Part shown: piece after piece, positions 1-7,468 of the stretch
Layout: each line of letters opens with the position of its first letter
Numbering within the stretch: the stretch's first letter is position 1
Notes under the pieces: generated by a model
Database searches by the model: none
The model's input: the letters and a program-made list of their open reading frames with translations, nothing else
What the model was told of the DNA's origin: nothing
Source: Thermoplasmata archaeon
Lineage (GTDB): Archaea; Thermoplasmatota; Thermoplasmata; Sysuiplasmatales; Sysuiplasmataceae
Direction of reading: 5' to 3'
NCBI GenBank assembly: GCA_021796175.1
Contig: JAJYOM010000038.1
Location: 1-12,459, forward strand
Length of the DNA stretch: 12,459 bases
Position numbers and translations under genes: made by a program

Positions 1-1
1 A

Positions 2-337
2 TTTGCAATACACGGCTACCCGAAAATAGGTTCCAGGAGAGAAGATGTAATAGATTTCATGAGGACAAAAGGGATACCCGGTCCAGTCACTCTTATCACG
101 GGTTACTTTGAATTCTTCGGCGGTCTCCTCATGATCATTGGATTCGGTGTACAGATAATAGGACTCCTCATGGCCCTCGAGTCAATAATGACCATCTATG
201 TTTCCTGGAAACTCCTTGGAAAGAGGTATGCACAGGGTTACGAGATTGACATAGCCTATTTCGCCATGGCGCTCGCACTGTTTATGCTCGGAGCAGGGGC
301 CATATCGGTGGACAGCTACCTGATACCGCTGCTGTGA
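2..337 (+). CDS. DoxX-like integral membrane protein, 5' end outside window
   Basis: The reading frame is open from base 2, so the ATG at 59 is internal and the gene runs off the left edge. The visible 111 residues begin FAIHGYPKIGSRREDVIDFM, which fits the DoxX pattern of a helix end followed by a His-Gly-x-x-Lys segment, then a Glu-rich helix start (TGYFEFFGGLLMIIG) and two more hydrophobic segments (about residues 34-72 and 84-110 of the visible part). DoxX-family proteins are small four-helix membrane proteins; some are subunits of thiosulfate:quinone oxidoreductase, but most have no assigned reaction and nothing here identifies a substrate. The stop at 335-337 is one base before the next gene's ATG, so the two are very probably cotranscribed and translationally coupled. 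Family assignment is fairly sure; function is not. Confidence 0.7.
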   Translation, partial: FAIHGYPKIGSRREDVIDFMRTKGIPGPVTLITGYFEFFGGLLMIIGFGVQIIGLLMALESIMTIYVSWKLLGKRYAQGYEIDIAYFAMALALFMLGAGAISVDSYLIPLL

Positions 338-338
338 G

Positions 339-899
339 ATGGAGATGCCGAAAATTTACACCAGGACGGGGGACAGGGGAACTACAGGCCTCCTTGGGGG
401 AAGCAGGGTAAGCAAGGATGATCCTGTCATAGAAGCAGTAGGCTCTGTCGATGAACTTAACAGCTGTATCGGTCTGGGGCTCATACATGTAAGAGAAGAG
501 CTGCTTGCAACCATACTGAGGAGGGTGCAAAGCGAACTGTTTGCGCTCGGTGCAGAGCTCAGCTCGGAGGGCAGGAAGATACAGGGCATGCCTCACGTGA
601 CTGCAGTCATGGTCGAAAGGCTGGAAAGGGAGATAGACGGCATGTCCCAGAAGCTGCCGGAGCAGAAATCGTTCATACTCCCCGGCGGAAGTAAAAGCGG
701 GGCTGCACTTCACCTGGCAAGGTCTGTGGCCAGAAGGACCGAGAGAAGGATTGTGAGCATCTCGGGCAGAGAGGGCTTCAACGGCCACATACTCTCATAC
801 GTCAACAGGTTGTGCGACTTCCTTCATGTTGCGGCGAGGTACGCCAATTACACTGAAGGTATTGCGGAGCACGCGCCCGTCTACGAGAAGCAGGACTAG
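339..899 (+). CDS. ATP:cob(I)alamin adenosyltransferase, PduO/MMAB type
   Basis: This 186-residue protein should transfer the adenosyl group of ATP to cob(I)alamin, making adenosylcobalamin in the cytoplasm. It has the family N-terminus KIYTRTGDRGTTGLLGG (residues 5-21, ATP-binding), VGSVDELNS (34-42), SFILPGG (111-117) with a Phe where the Lactobacillus enzyme uses one to form base-off cobalamin, the Arg-rich helix ARSVARRTERRIV (127-139) that contacts ATP phosphates, and YVNRLCDFLHVAARYAN (154-170). Length is normal for a single-domain member. The ATG at 339 lies one base past the DoxX stop; an ATG at 345 (MPKIY) would also fit, as most relatives start close to the KIYTRTGD motif. The stop TAG at 897-899 is shared in a CTAG palindrome with the converging MMPL gene. 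It would supply the cofactor used by B12-dependent mutases or reductases elsewhere. Confidence 0.93.
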   Translation: MEMPKIYTRTGDRGTTGLLGGSRVSKDDPVIEAVGSVDELNSCIGLGLIHVREELLATILRRVQSELFALGAELSSEGRKIQGMPHVTAVMVERLEREIDGMSQKLPEQKSFILPGGSKSGAALHLARSVARRTERRIVSISGREGFNGHILSYVNRLCDFLHVAARYANYTEGIAEHAPVYEKQD

Positions 900-3800
900 T
901 CATCGACCTTTGTCTTCTCATCCTGCCTGATTGCACTGAGCTTCGACGGCCACCAGTTGAACCTGTGCAGTAGCAGCATCACGGACGGGACAAAAAGCGG
1001 CCAGCTGATGAATGTGTCAATGAGCACCCCGAGGGCCAGACCGGCGCCAATCTCCTCAATAAGACCGATACCGCTGAACAGCAGCGATGCAAAGGTGGCA
1101 AAGAGAACCGCACCGAGTGTTATGATCACGCCGCCATTCTCGGTCATGCTCACTATTATTCCCTCCTGGTCGGTCTTTCCTTTCATGACCTCCTCACGGA
1201 CACGTGCGACCATGAATATGTCATAGTCAAGCCCGACTGCCAGAAGCGTTATGATTGTGAACATCGGAAGGAATATCAGCAGCGAAAGGTGGTAGAGGTC
1301 ATGAATGATCACGTAAGTAAGTGCAAGGGCAATTATCACTGATGCCAGAACCATCAGCACCAGCCGGATGGGAGTGAACAGGGCGCTTATCTGTATAGCC
1401 AGAACAGCGAATATGGCGATCACAAGCACAGGTATCATGTTTGTGAAGCTGGTGTCAGTGAAACTGTAGGCATTGTTGAGACCTTCTGCCAAGCCGCCGA
1501 CATATGTCCTGACGCTGTTCCCGACGTGCGCTGCGATGTAAGACGGAAGCGAATTGACAAAACTGGACGCATACGGCGTCCATGAAAGAGCAGAAAGCTC
1601 GAAGGTTATAAGCACATAGCTGCTGTCTGTGCCGATATACTGGTTCATCTGTGTCCTGTATGCAGACTGCTGCGCTGAGGGTATGCCTGTCAGGTTGTAC
1701 GGGACGTAGTAGCCGTACGGGTATGTCGGACCCTCGATGGCCGAAATGTGACTGTTGGACGCGAGCGCATTTTCGGCAGTCGTCACCTCGCTCATCAGCG
1801 CCTGGTTGTACCCGGCGGACGTCAGCAGCGGGGCGCCAAGGCCCAGTATGATGTATGCCTGATCGAAGTAGTCGCCATGGAAACTGCTGTTGACCAGCTC
1901 AATGGCAGTGACGCCGCTGCCTGCGGGCAGCAGGCTGAATACATCCATGTTGGTCGGTGTGGAGTAATAGTAGTAGGTGCAGACGAGGGCCACCACCAGG
2001 AAGACGATGAGCAGTTTGCCCTTGTTCTTTATCACTGAGGTGGAGATTGCCGCCATGACGCTCTTTTCGTTGTCATTCAGCGGTGTTATCCTGGAGGGCC
2101 AGTAGATGCGTCTGCCTCCCCTGTGAAGTATTGCGACCAGAAGTGTGTTCGCGACTATGACCGCTATCAGCACACCTATTGCATTCGTAAGTCCGGAATC
2201 ACTGAATATCGGCACATTGGAGACCCACAGCGCAACATATGACATTGAAACAGTGACGCCTGATGTGAATACTGCATGGCCAGCCCACTTGCTGGAAACA
2301 ACGATCGGGTTTGCGTTCCCCCTTCTGAGTTCGCGGCGGTACCTGGACATTATGTAAACAACATAATCGGTTGACAGGCCAAGCAGAAGAATCAGCAGAA
2401 GTGTTGGTGTAATAAACGAAATGCTTGTCCTCAGTATGTATTTGTAGAGTAACGCATTGAGCGCAAAGGCGGTCATAGCAGATACACCGAACATCGCAAG
2501 TGGCAGGAAGGCGGCGACTGCGGACCTGAAGTAGACGCCGACTATCAGGATGGAAAGCACTATGCCGATAACCAGCGCCCTTATCATTCCATTCAGGCTC
2601 TGCGATGCAAGCTGGCTGCTCATGACATTGCCGCCGGAGATGTACAGATGGCTGCCGCCGACAGGACCGAAACCAGTTTCTATGGCTGACTCAAGGTCGT
2701 TCATCTGCGAGTTGGTGAGGTTCTTCGTAATTCCGATGAGGAGGATGGTTGTTGAGTTGTCATACCCGACGAAGCTGTGCATCACATATGGCGAGGGTGT
2801 AAGCGGGTAGCCCCCAAAACCGGAGTACTGCATCAGTCTCGTCACGAATTGACTGATGCCAAGAGTGTTGCTTTCAAGCTGAAGCAAAAAGGGAGCCATA
2901 GTTCCCTTATTGACAGTGAGAAGCGGATTGTAGGCCAGCGATAACTCAAGCCCGCGGGAGACAAGCAGCGCGACAGTCCGCTGCATCGCTGGCGTAGCTG
3001 CAAGCTGGCCGCCGTAGTATACTGCTTCGAAGAATGCGGGCACAGTTGTGTTGAGCTGGTCGGCGATAAAAGCGCTGACTGTGGAATTGCCTGCAAGCGC
3101 GGGGACCACAGTGGCGTAGGAGTAATTGTGAACATACTGGTAGAAAGCATTTCGCTCAGATTGTGTTGAAAGGGAGAAAGTGGCAAGAGAGAAATTGCCA
3201 AGCAGCGAAACGGATATCTGGTGCAGCGGCTCGATGCCTGTGGACAGGACATAGTACGGGGACGATGTGTTTGTCACCGCACTGTAAATTGCAGATGAAG
3301 CCCGCAGAAATGGATCGGGAACAGCAGAAGTGTTGAAGTAGCCGCTGAATGAGTTGAAATAGACTAGTGAAACAGGCGATGAGGCAGCGGCTGGCTCCGT
3401 CTGGTCGTAGGAGATGGCCGGAGAGCCGGTAGCATTCAGGTAGAAAAGATAAAGTGCAGGCAGGCCGAATATCATCTGCAGGCTGCTGTTCAGCGACTGA
3501 TTAAGCTGATGTACTTCACCGTTGAGCTGCGTGGAGAGCGCCTGTGTCGCGTTGAGTTCCTGAACAGCACCGTCGGAGAAGGCGACAAGTGTGCTCTTTT
3601 CAACAGTCAGCACGGAAGTTATGTTGGAACGGACACCCTGGCCGCTGAGGTAGCTGGCAGCGAGCGACTGTGCGGAAAGGTAGGCGGAGATTACACTCGC
3701 GTCATTGATGCTCGTACCTGTCGTGACCACCACCAGACTGTTGCTTGAATTGCTGCTGGGAGCGCTCGAAGGGAAATAGGTCGCGAGAAGCTTGTCTGCC

Positions 3801-3976
3801 CTGACCGCCATTGAATTGGATGGCACTATGCCCGAACTGATATCGTAGGAAGTCATTCCAAACAGCAGTGTGGCGAATGGAGCAAGAAGTACAATGATAA
3901 CAATCCAGAGTATAATCAGCTTCCCGCTATGCTTTTCTGATAAGCGGCCCATCGACTCAAAGGCACTTTCGAACAT
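896..3976 (-). CDS. MMPL/RND-superfamily transporter with large glycosylated-type loops
   Basis: This 1026-residue protein has the duplicated RND plan: helix 1 at about 20-40, a very long extracytoplasmic loop (about 42-460), five helices at about 464-645, helix 7 at about 655-675, a second loop (about 676-850) and five final helices (about 850-1000), then a short charged tail. Both halves keep the Asp-Tyr pair used for proton relay in MmpL-type pumps: GLSTDY (D537, Y538) and VGLDYD (D917, Y918). The first loop holds about 14 N-x-S/T sequons and the second two, consistent with archaeal N-glycosylation. MMPL relatives export lipids or hydrophobic compounds by proton antiport; substrate here is unknown. 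The gene lies downstream of the radical SAM gene on the same strand but has its own box A about 30 bases before the ATG, predicting a leaderless mRNA. It converges on the adenosyltransferase gene with a 4-base overlap. Confidence 0.9.
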   Translation of the reverse strand: MFESAFESMGRLSEKHSGKLIILWIVIIVLLAPFATLLFGMTSYDISSGIVPSNSMAVRADKLLATYFPSSAPSSNSSNSLVVVTTGTSINDASVISAYLSAQSLAASYLSGQGVRSNITSVLTVEKSTLVAFSDGAVQELNATQALSTQLNGEVHQLNQSLNSSLQMIFGLPALYLFYLNATGSPAISYDQTEPAAASSPVSLVYFNSFSGYFNTSAVPDPFLRASSAIYSAVTNTSSPYYVLSTGIEPLHQISVSLLGNFSLATFSLSTQSERNAFYQYVHNYSYATVVPALAGNSTVSAFIADQLNTTVPAFFEAVYYGGQLAATPAMQRTVALLVSRGLELSLAYNPLLTVNKGTMAPFLLQLESNTLGISQFVTRLMQYSGFGGYPLTPSPYVMHSFVGYDNSTTILLIGITKNLTNSQMNDLESAIETGFGPVGGSHLYISGGNVMSSQLASQSLNGMIRALVIGIVLSILIVGVYFRSAVAAFLPLAMFGVSAMTAFALNALLYKYILRTSISFITPTLLLILLLGLSTDYVVYIMSRYRRELRRGNANPIVVSSKWAGHAVFTSGVTVSMSYVALWVSNVPIFSDSGLTNAIGVLIAVIVANTLLVAILHRGGRRIYWPSRITPLNDNEKSVMAAISTSVIKNKGKLLIVFLVVALVCTYYYYSTPTNMDVFSLLPAGSGVTAIELVNSSFHGDYFDQAYIILGLGAPLLTSAGYNQALMSEVTTAENALASNSHISAIEGPTYPYGYYVPYNLTGIPSAQQSAYRTQMNQYIGTDSSYVLITFELSALSWTPYASSFVNSLPSYIAAHVGNSVRTYVGGLAEGLNNAYSFTDTSFTNMIPVLVIAIFAVLAIQISALFTPIRLVLMVLASVIIALALTYVIIHDLYHLSLLIFLPMFTIITLLAVGLDYDIFMVARVREEVMKGKTDQEGIIVSMTENGGVIITLGAVLFATFASLLFSGIGLIEEIGAGLALGVLIDTFISWPLFVPSVMLLLHRFNWWPSKLSAIRQDEKTKVDD

Positions 3977-4000
3977 TGCTATTTTCGGATTAGCAACAGC

Positions 4001-4010
4001 TTTTATTTAA
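4001..4010 (-). promoter_or_regulatory. Box A (TATA) of the MMPL transporter gene
   Basis: On the minus strand the sequence reads TTAAATAAAA, centred about 30 bases before the ATG at 3976. Archaeal transcription starts roughly 25 bases after box A, so the mRNA should begin at or within a few bases of the start codon. No Shine-Dalgarno motif lies between, which agrees with a leaderless message. Position is seen; activity is inferred. Confidence 0.6.
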
Positions 4011-4089
4011 GAGCATCTCAGTCACCAGTCCGATCTTTCATGGCATGAGCCGTCAGTAAGCAATAAGTTACAGATTGTCAAGCCGGCGA

Positions 4090-5766
4090 TCAGGCGTGCA
4101 CCGGAGTCGGCCTGAAATCGCCCGTCTGGTCATCGATGCCGTATCTCTTCACTTTTTCTATATCCAGACCATGCCTGCGGCATATCCGTTCGACGCCCTT
4201 GAGCATCAGCCAGCCGCCAAGTGAAATCACCGATGCGGTCCCCATTCGTCCCAGTATTTTGCCCGATGTTGCACCGGCGGAGTCCCGCATTGCCATCTTT
4301 GCCAAATGCCTGTAGGCTGCATAGTACACTGCAAACTGGGACTCGGAAAGCTTCAGCTGGCTGAATTTTCTGCTCTTTATGAGGCCCAGGGGAACATTCT
4401 GCATCGGCGTTATTGTGAATTCAAACGGCTTTCCATCGTAGTATGAGTTGCTCATCCTGTTTATCATCTCGACAGTCTGCCAGTTGTCCTCATCCTCCTC
4501 CTCCCTCTGACCCACCTGGACAGTGAATGCAGGTCTCCAGTAATGCCTGTTGAAATTGTGCACTCCCCACCAGACTATGTCCTGCCAGCTCCCATCGGAC
4601 CCGATCTTCAGGGGAAGAGTCTTGTTGGGCATGTGTATCTTTGCCAGTCTCTCGCTTCCAGTCTCGACGCCCACCTGCACACCGATCCAGTTGGACGGTC
4701 CTGCATGCATTATCGAGCTTAGTTTTCCGACGAGATCGGGATACGCCGCAGGTATGGATATCCTTCCATGTGTCGGATTGGCAGACTCGATGCCCGGTAT
4801 GGCCATGACGGAACTGAACAGGCTGACAAGCGCCTCCTCGTTGGGTTCAAACAGCCTGCCGTGCTTGAAGGCGAATATCTCGTCAGAGTGCAGCCAGGCA
4901 TTCGACCAGCCGCCCCTGACGTTCACTTCCACCTCCTTCCTTATCATCTCATTCGTGTAGTATCTTGAAGGGCGGAGCGTGACCTCGCAGAAATCACAGC
5001 CCACTCCGCACCCCCTCATGACCTCCGTCATTCCCTTCATTGTGGCGCCTTTGATCAGCGGTATCTGCTCCAGGCTCGGATAATTAGCAGTTCCGGGCTT
5101 TCTGGTAATGAAGCGGTCATGCTCCTTGTATGCCCGCCTGAAATTGTCGTCATAACTCATATAGCCGTGGTAGAACAGCCTGCTGTCAATATCGCCGCTC
5201 CCAAGCTGTTCAAAGATGGTCAGTGCGATATCGTCCGCTTCTCCCTGAAATGCATAGTCAATTCCGCATCTCTCAAGCTCTTCAGGGAAAATCATGAATT
5301 CCCAGACGCCGGGTCCGCCAATGACCAGTTTTGCCTTCTTCCCCTTTCTGACTGTATTGATCCTGTCCATCAGCCTGTACCACTCTTTTCTTACCCATGG
5401 ATATGCCGCTGTATCGAAAAGAATGGAGTAGGACATTGTGAGCGGACCCGCGCCAAGCGGATCCATTGTGGAGACGCCGATTACTTCGGTATCATCCTTG
5501 ATGAAATCCTGGAGATGGTCCTCGTGCGCGACAACAACGTCCTTCGGGCTGTACTTCATCAGAAGCGCGGCTTCAAGCTTCCTCAGAGAGTACGGGGCGT
5601 ACTTTGCCCTTCCATCCGCCAGTGGTGGAGATGCAGATCCGCGTAGAAAAGTGTAGAACATCTCCGGCAGCACATTTGATGGAGCGCACGGCATGAAGTC
5701 GAGCAGCGGAAAGTTTCTGTAGTCATAATTCAGCGTTGCATCTGGAACTAACACAAATCTGGCCAT
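4090..5766 (-). CDS. B12-binding-type radical SAM protein
   Basis: This 558-residue enzyme carries a CxxxCxxC cluster motif (C253, C257, C260 within MRGCGVGCDFCEV) that binds the [4Fe-4S] cluster used to cleave S-adenosylmethionine. Before it lies a Rossmann-like region typical of B12-type radical SAM proteins: APYSLRKLEAALL (about 57-69), VIGVSTMDPLGAGPLT, KLVIGGPGVWEF, and AFQGEADD. The DxHxxG cobalamin-ligand motif is not visible, so any cobalamin would be bound without the lower His ligand. After the barrel come VQVGVETGSERL and a Trp-rich segment (DIVWWGVHNFNRHYW). It resembles the archaeal family typified by Thermoplasma Ta0216 (recalled, not searched). Homologous architectures include the tetraether ring synthases GrsA/GrsB, so lipid modification is a possibility but not shown. 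A GAGG Shine-Dalgarno motif supports the start. It lies upstream of the MMPL transporter, same strand. Confidence 0.85.
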   Translation of the reverse strand: MARFVLVPDATLNYDYRNFPLLDFMPCAPSNVLPEMFYTFLRGSASPPLADGRAKYAPYSLRKLEAALLMKYSPKDVVVAHEDHLQDFIKDDTEVIGVSTMDPLGAGPLTMSYSILFDTAAYPWVRKEWYRLMDRINTVRKGKKAKLVIGGPGVWEFMIFPEELERCGIDYAFQGEADDIALTIFEQLGSGDIDSRLFYHGYMSYDDNFRRAYKEHDRFITRKPGTANYPSLEQIPLIKGATMKGMTEVMRGCGVGCDFCEVTLRPSRYYTNEMIRKEVEVNVRGGWSNAWLHSDEIFAFKHGRLFEPNEEALVSLFSSVMAIPGIESANPTHGRISIPAAYPDLVGKLSSIMHAGPSNWIGVQVGVETGSERLAKIHMPNKTLPLKIGSDGSWQDIVWWGVHNFNRHYWRPAFTVQVGQREEEDEDNWQTVEMINRMSNSYYDGKPFEFTITPMQNVPLGLIKSRKFSQLKLSESQFAVYYAAYRHLAKMAMRDSAGATSGKILGRMGTASVISLGGWLMLKGVERICRRHGLDIEKVKRYGIDDQTGDFRPTPVHA

Positions 5767-5775
5767 TTTTTTCTT

Positions 5776-5779
5776 CCTC
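5776..5779 (-). promoter_or_regulatory. Ribosome binding site of the radical SAM gene
   Basis: On the minus strand TGAGGAAG precedes the ATG at 5766 with nine bases between GAGG and the start codon. This marks the gene as having a 5' leader, unlike the MMPL and M42 genes nearby, and supports the MARFVLV start. Confidence 0.5.
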
Positions 5780-6005
5780 AGTCATATTTCTGTTTTGAGT
5801 ATTGGATTTGAAACTCGCCATACCCCTACTTTCGTCCTTTGCACAATCTTACCAAAGCGGAACTGCGCAATTTCTGCATCATATTATATTCAGGCATTGA
5901 TACTTAAAACTTAATGATCGTATGAAGCTACCTGCAAGTTTTTATATTACAAATTCACGCACAAAACTGGCATTCCGGGATGGTTGAATTGCCGCATTGC
6001 AAATA

Positions 6006-6013
6006 CTTTTAAA
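6006..6013 (-). promoter_or_regulatory. Candidate box A upstream of the radical SAM gene
   Basis: TTTAAAAG on the minus strand is the best match to the archaeal box A consensus in this gap, but it is about 240 bases from the radical SAM ATG and would imply a leader of over 200 bases. The AATATAATAT box at 5881-5890 is closer and is an equally plausible choice. Confidence 0.3.
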
Positions 6014-6213
6014 GCAGTACACAAATTCAATATCACTTCAGCCTGTGTGATTTTAGATCATGGCGCAAATTACAGGCACTGGACGGCTGGCTGTGTGTGT
6101 TTTCACCATAATGCCACAACGGTCAGCCCTGGCAGATTCATCAGTGGGCCCACTTCAAAAGAAACAGTAGACGAATCACGATTCGACAACGAGCGTTCAC
6201 CGGCATTCAAGCT

Positions 6214-7311
6214 TCATTCATACACAAAACTCTTTACAGCGGTTTCGTCAAGCTTCCTGAGGAGAGCGACAACAAGGCTTGCTGCGAGATCGATGTCGTT
6301 GAGATTGACTATTGCGGAGTGCGAGTGTATGTGCCTTGCTGGCACACAGATTGCAATAGACGGGCATCCTGACCGGTTGAGGTGAAATTTGCCGGCATCT
6401 GTTCCACCACGAGCAACTGTTGAGAGCTGGTACGGTATTCCCTCCTGCTCTGCAGTTTCTATAACCATTCTCTTCAACGGCTGATTTGGAATCATACTGG
6501 AATCATAAGTTATGATCGAAGGACCGCCGCCCATTCTTGCAGGTGCCTCGTTCTCCTTTATTCCCGGAACATCCCCTGCGATGTCAGTTTCCAGCACAAT
6601 CGAAACATCCGGGTCAACTACATGAGCGACGGTTTGTGCTCCCCTCAGTCCAACCTCCTCCTGTACGGTTGCTGCCATGTAGACGCTGTTGGGATGTGAC
6701 ACATCCCCCTTCTTCAGCCTCTTCAGCACTTCGATGCCGAGGAATGTGCCTATTCTGTCGTCAAAGGCCTTTCCGATCACTACACTGTCGTTGAGGGCGG
6801 TCATGAACTGTGCAAGCGGCGATACTGGGTCCCCCACCCTGATGCCTAGCTCCTTCTCAACAGTCTCCTTTCCAGCAGCTCCCACATCGATGTACATCTG
6901 ACTCAGTTTCACAACCTTCTCCCTCTCCTCCGGCTGAAGCAGATGCGGCGGCTTCGATGCAATCACACCGACGACATCTCCCAAGCGGCCACGAATCCTG
7001 ACACGCTGCCCAAGGAGTACCTGATCAAACCAGCCGCCAAGTGGGTTGAAGGTGAGGAATCCGGTTTTTTCATCTATACCGGTGATGACAAAACCCACTT
7101 CATCAATGTGACCCGCAAGCAGGACCTTCGGCGATCTCGAGCTTCCATTGCGGGTGAATATGACTGACCCGAGCTTGTCGTTCAGAACAGAGTCTGCAAA
7201 TGGTTCGGCTGCCTTCCTCACAATAGAAGCGGTCTCGTTTTCGAAACCAGATGGACCGAAAGACTCTGACATTGCGCCCAGCAGTTTAATTGATTCTGTG
7301 TCAAATTTCAT
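6214..7311 (-). CDS. M42-family metallo-aminopeptidase (TET-like)
   Basis: Zinc- or cobalt-dependent aminopeptidase, expected to act in the cytoplasm on short peptides released by the proteasome. The open frame extends upstream to an ATG at 7413, but the ATG at 7311 gives MKFDTESIKLLGAMSESFGPSGFE, the usual family N-terminus, at 365 residues. Metal ligands are present: H68 in AGHIDEVG, the FDDR motif (183-186), catalytic E218 and ligand E219 in QEEVGLRGA, D243 in LETDIAGD, and H329 in ARHIHSHS; GGTDAGKFH (302-310) is also typical. H68 has the same number as in the Pyrococcus TET enzyme, which supports this start. A TTTTAT box about 26 bases before 7311 predicts a leaderless message starting there, so the extra 34 residues would not be made. 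Family members self-assemble into tetrahedral dodecamers; exact specificity cannot be read from sequence. Confidence 0.9.
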   Translation of the reverse strand: MKFDTESIKLLGAMSESFGPSGFENETASIVRKAAEPFADSVLNDKLGSVIFTRNGSSRSPKVLLAGHIDEVGFVITGIDEKTGFLTFNPLGGWFDQVLLGQRVRIRGRLGDVVGVIASKPPHLLQPEEREKVVKLSQMYIDVGAAGKETVEKELGIRVGDPVSPLAQFMTALNDSVVIGKAFDDRIGTFLGIEVLKRLKKGDVSHPNSVYMAATVQEEVGLRGAQTVAHVVDPDVSIVLETDIAGDVPGIKENEAPARMGGGPSIITYDSSMIPNQPLKRMVIETAEQEGIPYQLSTVARGGTDAGKFHLNRSGCPSIAICVPARHIHSHSAIVNLNDIDLAASLVVALLRKLDETAVKSFVYE

Positions 7312-7334
7312 GCAACTGGAATTCACGGCGGCCG

Positions 7335-7340
7335 ATAAAA
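7335..7340 (-). promoter_or_regulatory. Box A of the M42 peptidase gene
   Basis: TTTTAT on the minus strand, within CTTTTATC, is centred about 26 bases before the ATG at 7311. This spacing predicts transcription from the start codon itself and supports the shorter protein over the one starting at 7413. Confidence 0.5.
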
Positions 7341-7428
7341 GACTGTTGGATACAGCCGTGACTTTCACATCAACCGGAGGGGAATAACAGGAAACTGTAC
7401 CCGCAGCATTCACGTAAGCGCATGAAGC

Positions 7429-7436
7429 AATTAATA
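7429..7436 (+). promoter_or_regulatory. Candidate box A of the hydrolase gene
   Basis: AATTAATA is the best TATA-like element before the hydrolase gene. Transcription would begin near 7459, leaving a leader of about ten bases before the ATG at 7469 and excluding the upstream TTG at 7454. The match to consensus is modest. Confidence 0.35.
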
Positions 7437-7468
7437 CGAGTTGTCATTTACGTTTGGCTAGTGTAAAA

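Larger units (their letters stand above)
5767..6213. other. 447-base gap with several TATA-like boxes, no convincing gene
   Basis: This gap separates two minus-strand genes. It is distinctly more AT-rich in its 5880-6015 part than the flanking coding DNA. TATA-like boxes are seen at 5881-5890 (AATATAATAT on minus, nearly self-complementary), 5901-5910 (GTTTTAAGTA on minus), 5939-5946 (TTTTTATA on plus) and 6006-6013 (TTTAAAAG on minus). The minus-strand boxes could serve the radical SAM gene with a leader of roughly 90-220 bases. The plus-strand box could drive a transcript antisense to the 3' end of the M42 gene. I see no tRNA signature and no protein with recognisable features. Confidence 0.5.

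Noticed and set aside
282..788. 168-codon minus-strand frame
   Set aside because: It is antisense to the adenosyltransferase, has a composition typical of a shadow frame (many Pro, Cys, His, Arg) and no motif.
5984..6385. 133-codon plus-strand frame in the gap and over the end of the M42 gene
   Set aside because: It starts at TTG, its second half is antisense to a firmly identified peptidase, and its sequence shows no domain or membrane pattern.
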